The translations under genes and the position numbers were made by a program. Source: an uncultured Oscillospiraceae bacterium (lineage in GTDB: Bacteria > Bacillota_A > Clostridia > Oscillospirales > Oscillospiraceae). Taken from it: a stretch of 23,502 nucleotides of DNA. The stretch is taken from the NCBI GenBank assembly GCA_934635515.1, contig CAKTZK010000014.1:1-23502 (forward strand), in the 5' to 3' direction. Shown piece by piece: positions 22,974 to 23,502 of the stretch (the first letter of the stretch is position 1; the number at the start of each line of letters is the position of its first letter). Below the pieces are notes generated by a model. That model worked only from the letters and a program-made list of their open reading frames with translations, did no database searches and was not told the origin of the DNA.

Positions 22974-23502
22974 ATGAAAAAGATCTGGAAAAAGCGCGCG
23001 GTGGTGGGGGCGGTGCTCCTGTTTGTCTGCGCTGCGGTGTATATGAATTGGCGCTATGCCGGCTCCCTGGAGGACACCTCCAAGGTCCTGGGCGAATCCA
23101 CCCTTGTAAACAACGAGACCCAGCCCGGCGGCACCGGAGGAGAGAATACCGCCGCGCCTGCCGGAGAGGACGATTACTTCTCCACCGCCCGCCTCAGCCG
23201 CAAGCAGGCCCGGGATAATGCCATCAGCATGCTCAAGGAGGCCTCGGCCGACGAAAACGCCGACCAGTCGGTCCTGAATGAGGCCTCCGAGACCCTCCAG
23301 GTGCTGGCGGCCTATACGGTGACCGAGTCGCAGATCGAAAACCTGGTCACCGCCAAGGGCTATGCCGACTGTGTGGCCTTCATGGGTGCCGAGAGCATCA
23401 GCGTAGTGGTGGACGATGCCGACGGTCTGGACGCCAAGGACGTGGCCCGCATCATGGACATCGTGGTCAAGGAGACCGGCTATACCCCCGATCAGATCAA
23501 GA
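22974..23502 (+). CDS. spoIIIAH: Stage III sporulation protein AH (3' end outside window)
   Basis: SpoIIIAH is the mother-cell partner of forespore SpoIIQ; the two interact across the intermembrane space. The gene starts at an ATG with AGGAGGG eight bases upstream and is open to the end of the window (176 complete codons). The product has one membrane helix (about 8-25), a low-complexity Gly/Thr/Asn linker, and the ring-building domain. Family motifs are FSTARLSRKQARDNAISML, IENLVTAKGYADCVAFM and VARIMDIVVKETGYTPDQIK. Very little of the C-terminus should be missing. Confidence 0.95.
   Translation, partial: MKKIWKKRAVVGAVLLFVCAAVYMNWRYAGSLEDTSKVLGESTLVNNETQPGGTGGENTAAPAGEDDYFSTARLSRKQARDNAISMLKEASADENADQSVLNEASETLQVLAAYTVTESQIENLVTAKGYADCVAFMGAESISVVVDDADGLDAKDVARIMDIVVKETGYTPDQIK

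Overview
This window is ordinary chromosomal DNA of a high-GC, spore-forming Clostridia-type Firmicute. I infer an Oscillospiraceae-like gut lineage (Flavonifractor, Oscillibacter or Lawsonibacter relatives). The reasons are the GC-rich third codon positions, the strong AAGGAGG-type ribosome binding sites, the clpX-lon-ysxC and hprK-murB-rapZ-yvcK-whiA gene orders, a zinc-ribbon L28 protein and a spoIIIA operon. The assignment rests on remembered family features, not on a search.

Layout. 1-3576 (+): 3' end of clpX, then lon and ysxC (proteostasis and ribosome assembly), with a hairpin terminator between clpX and lon. 3662-6492 (+): a stand-alone fused [2Fe-2S]/molybdopterin hydroxylase, probably a selenium-dependent xanthine dehydrogenase, with its own near-consensus promoter and a perfect terminator. 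6558-6875 (-): rpmB (L28) with promoter and terminator. 6922-16677 (+): one tightly packed operon of about 9.6 kb, hprK - ROK glucokinase - murB - rapZ - yvcK - whiA - C_GCAxxG_C_C protein - dnaE, with junctions from 4-nt overlaps to 11-12 nt gaps. It links carbon-status signalling, cell-wall precursor synthesis, division regulation and DNA replication. 16687-17307 (-): a small cupin-ferredoxin operon. 17321-18259 (-): a cysteine-rich conserved protein with a mother-cell-type promoter candidate, possibly a spore-envelope protein. 18289-18910 (+): a DUF4364 protein with its own promoter and terminator. 18911-23502 (+): spoIIIAA to spoIIIAH behind a recognisable sigma-E promoter; spoIIIAH runs off the end of the window.

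The main anomaly is spoIIIAD. Its first 77 codons and last 31 codons are recognisable, but about 20 conserved codons between them are absent and the reading frame changes at the junction. The upstream half is thereby fused in frame to spoIIIAE. This is either a genuine sporulation-inactivating deletion or a sequence/assembly error. The other genes look intact.

No intergenic gap exceeds 300 bases; the longest is about 217 bases, between rpmB and hprK, and holds their divergent promoters. I saw no tRNA, rRNA, insertion sequence, CRISPR array, phage gene or origin. I did not find a convincing new multi-gene system.
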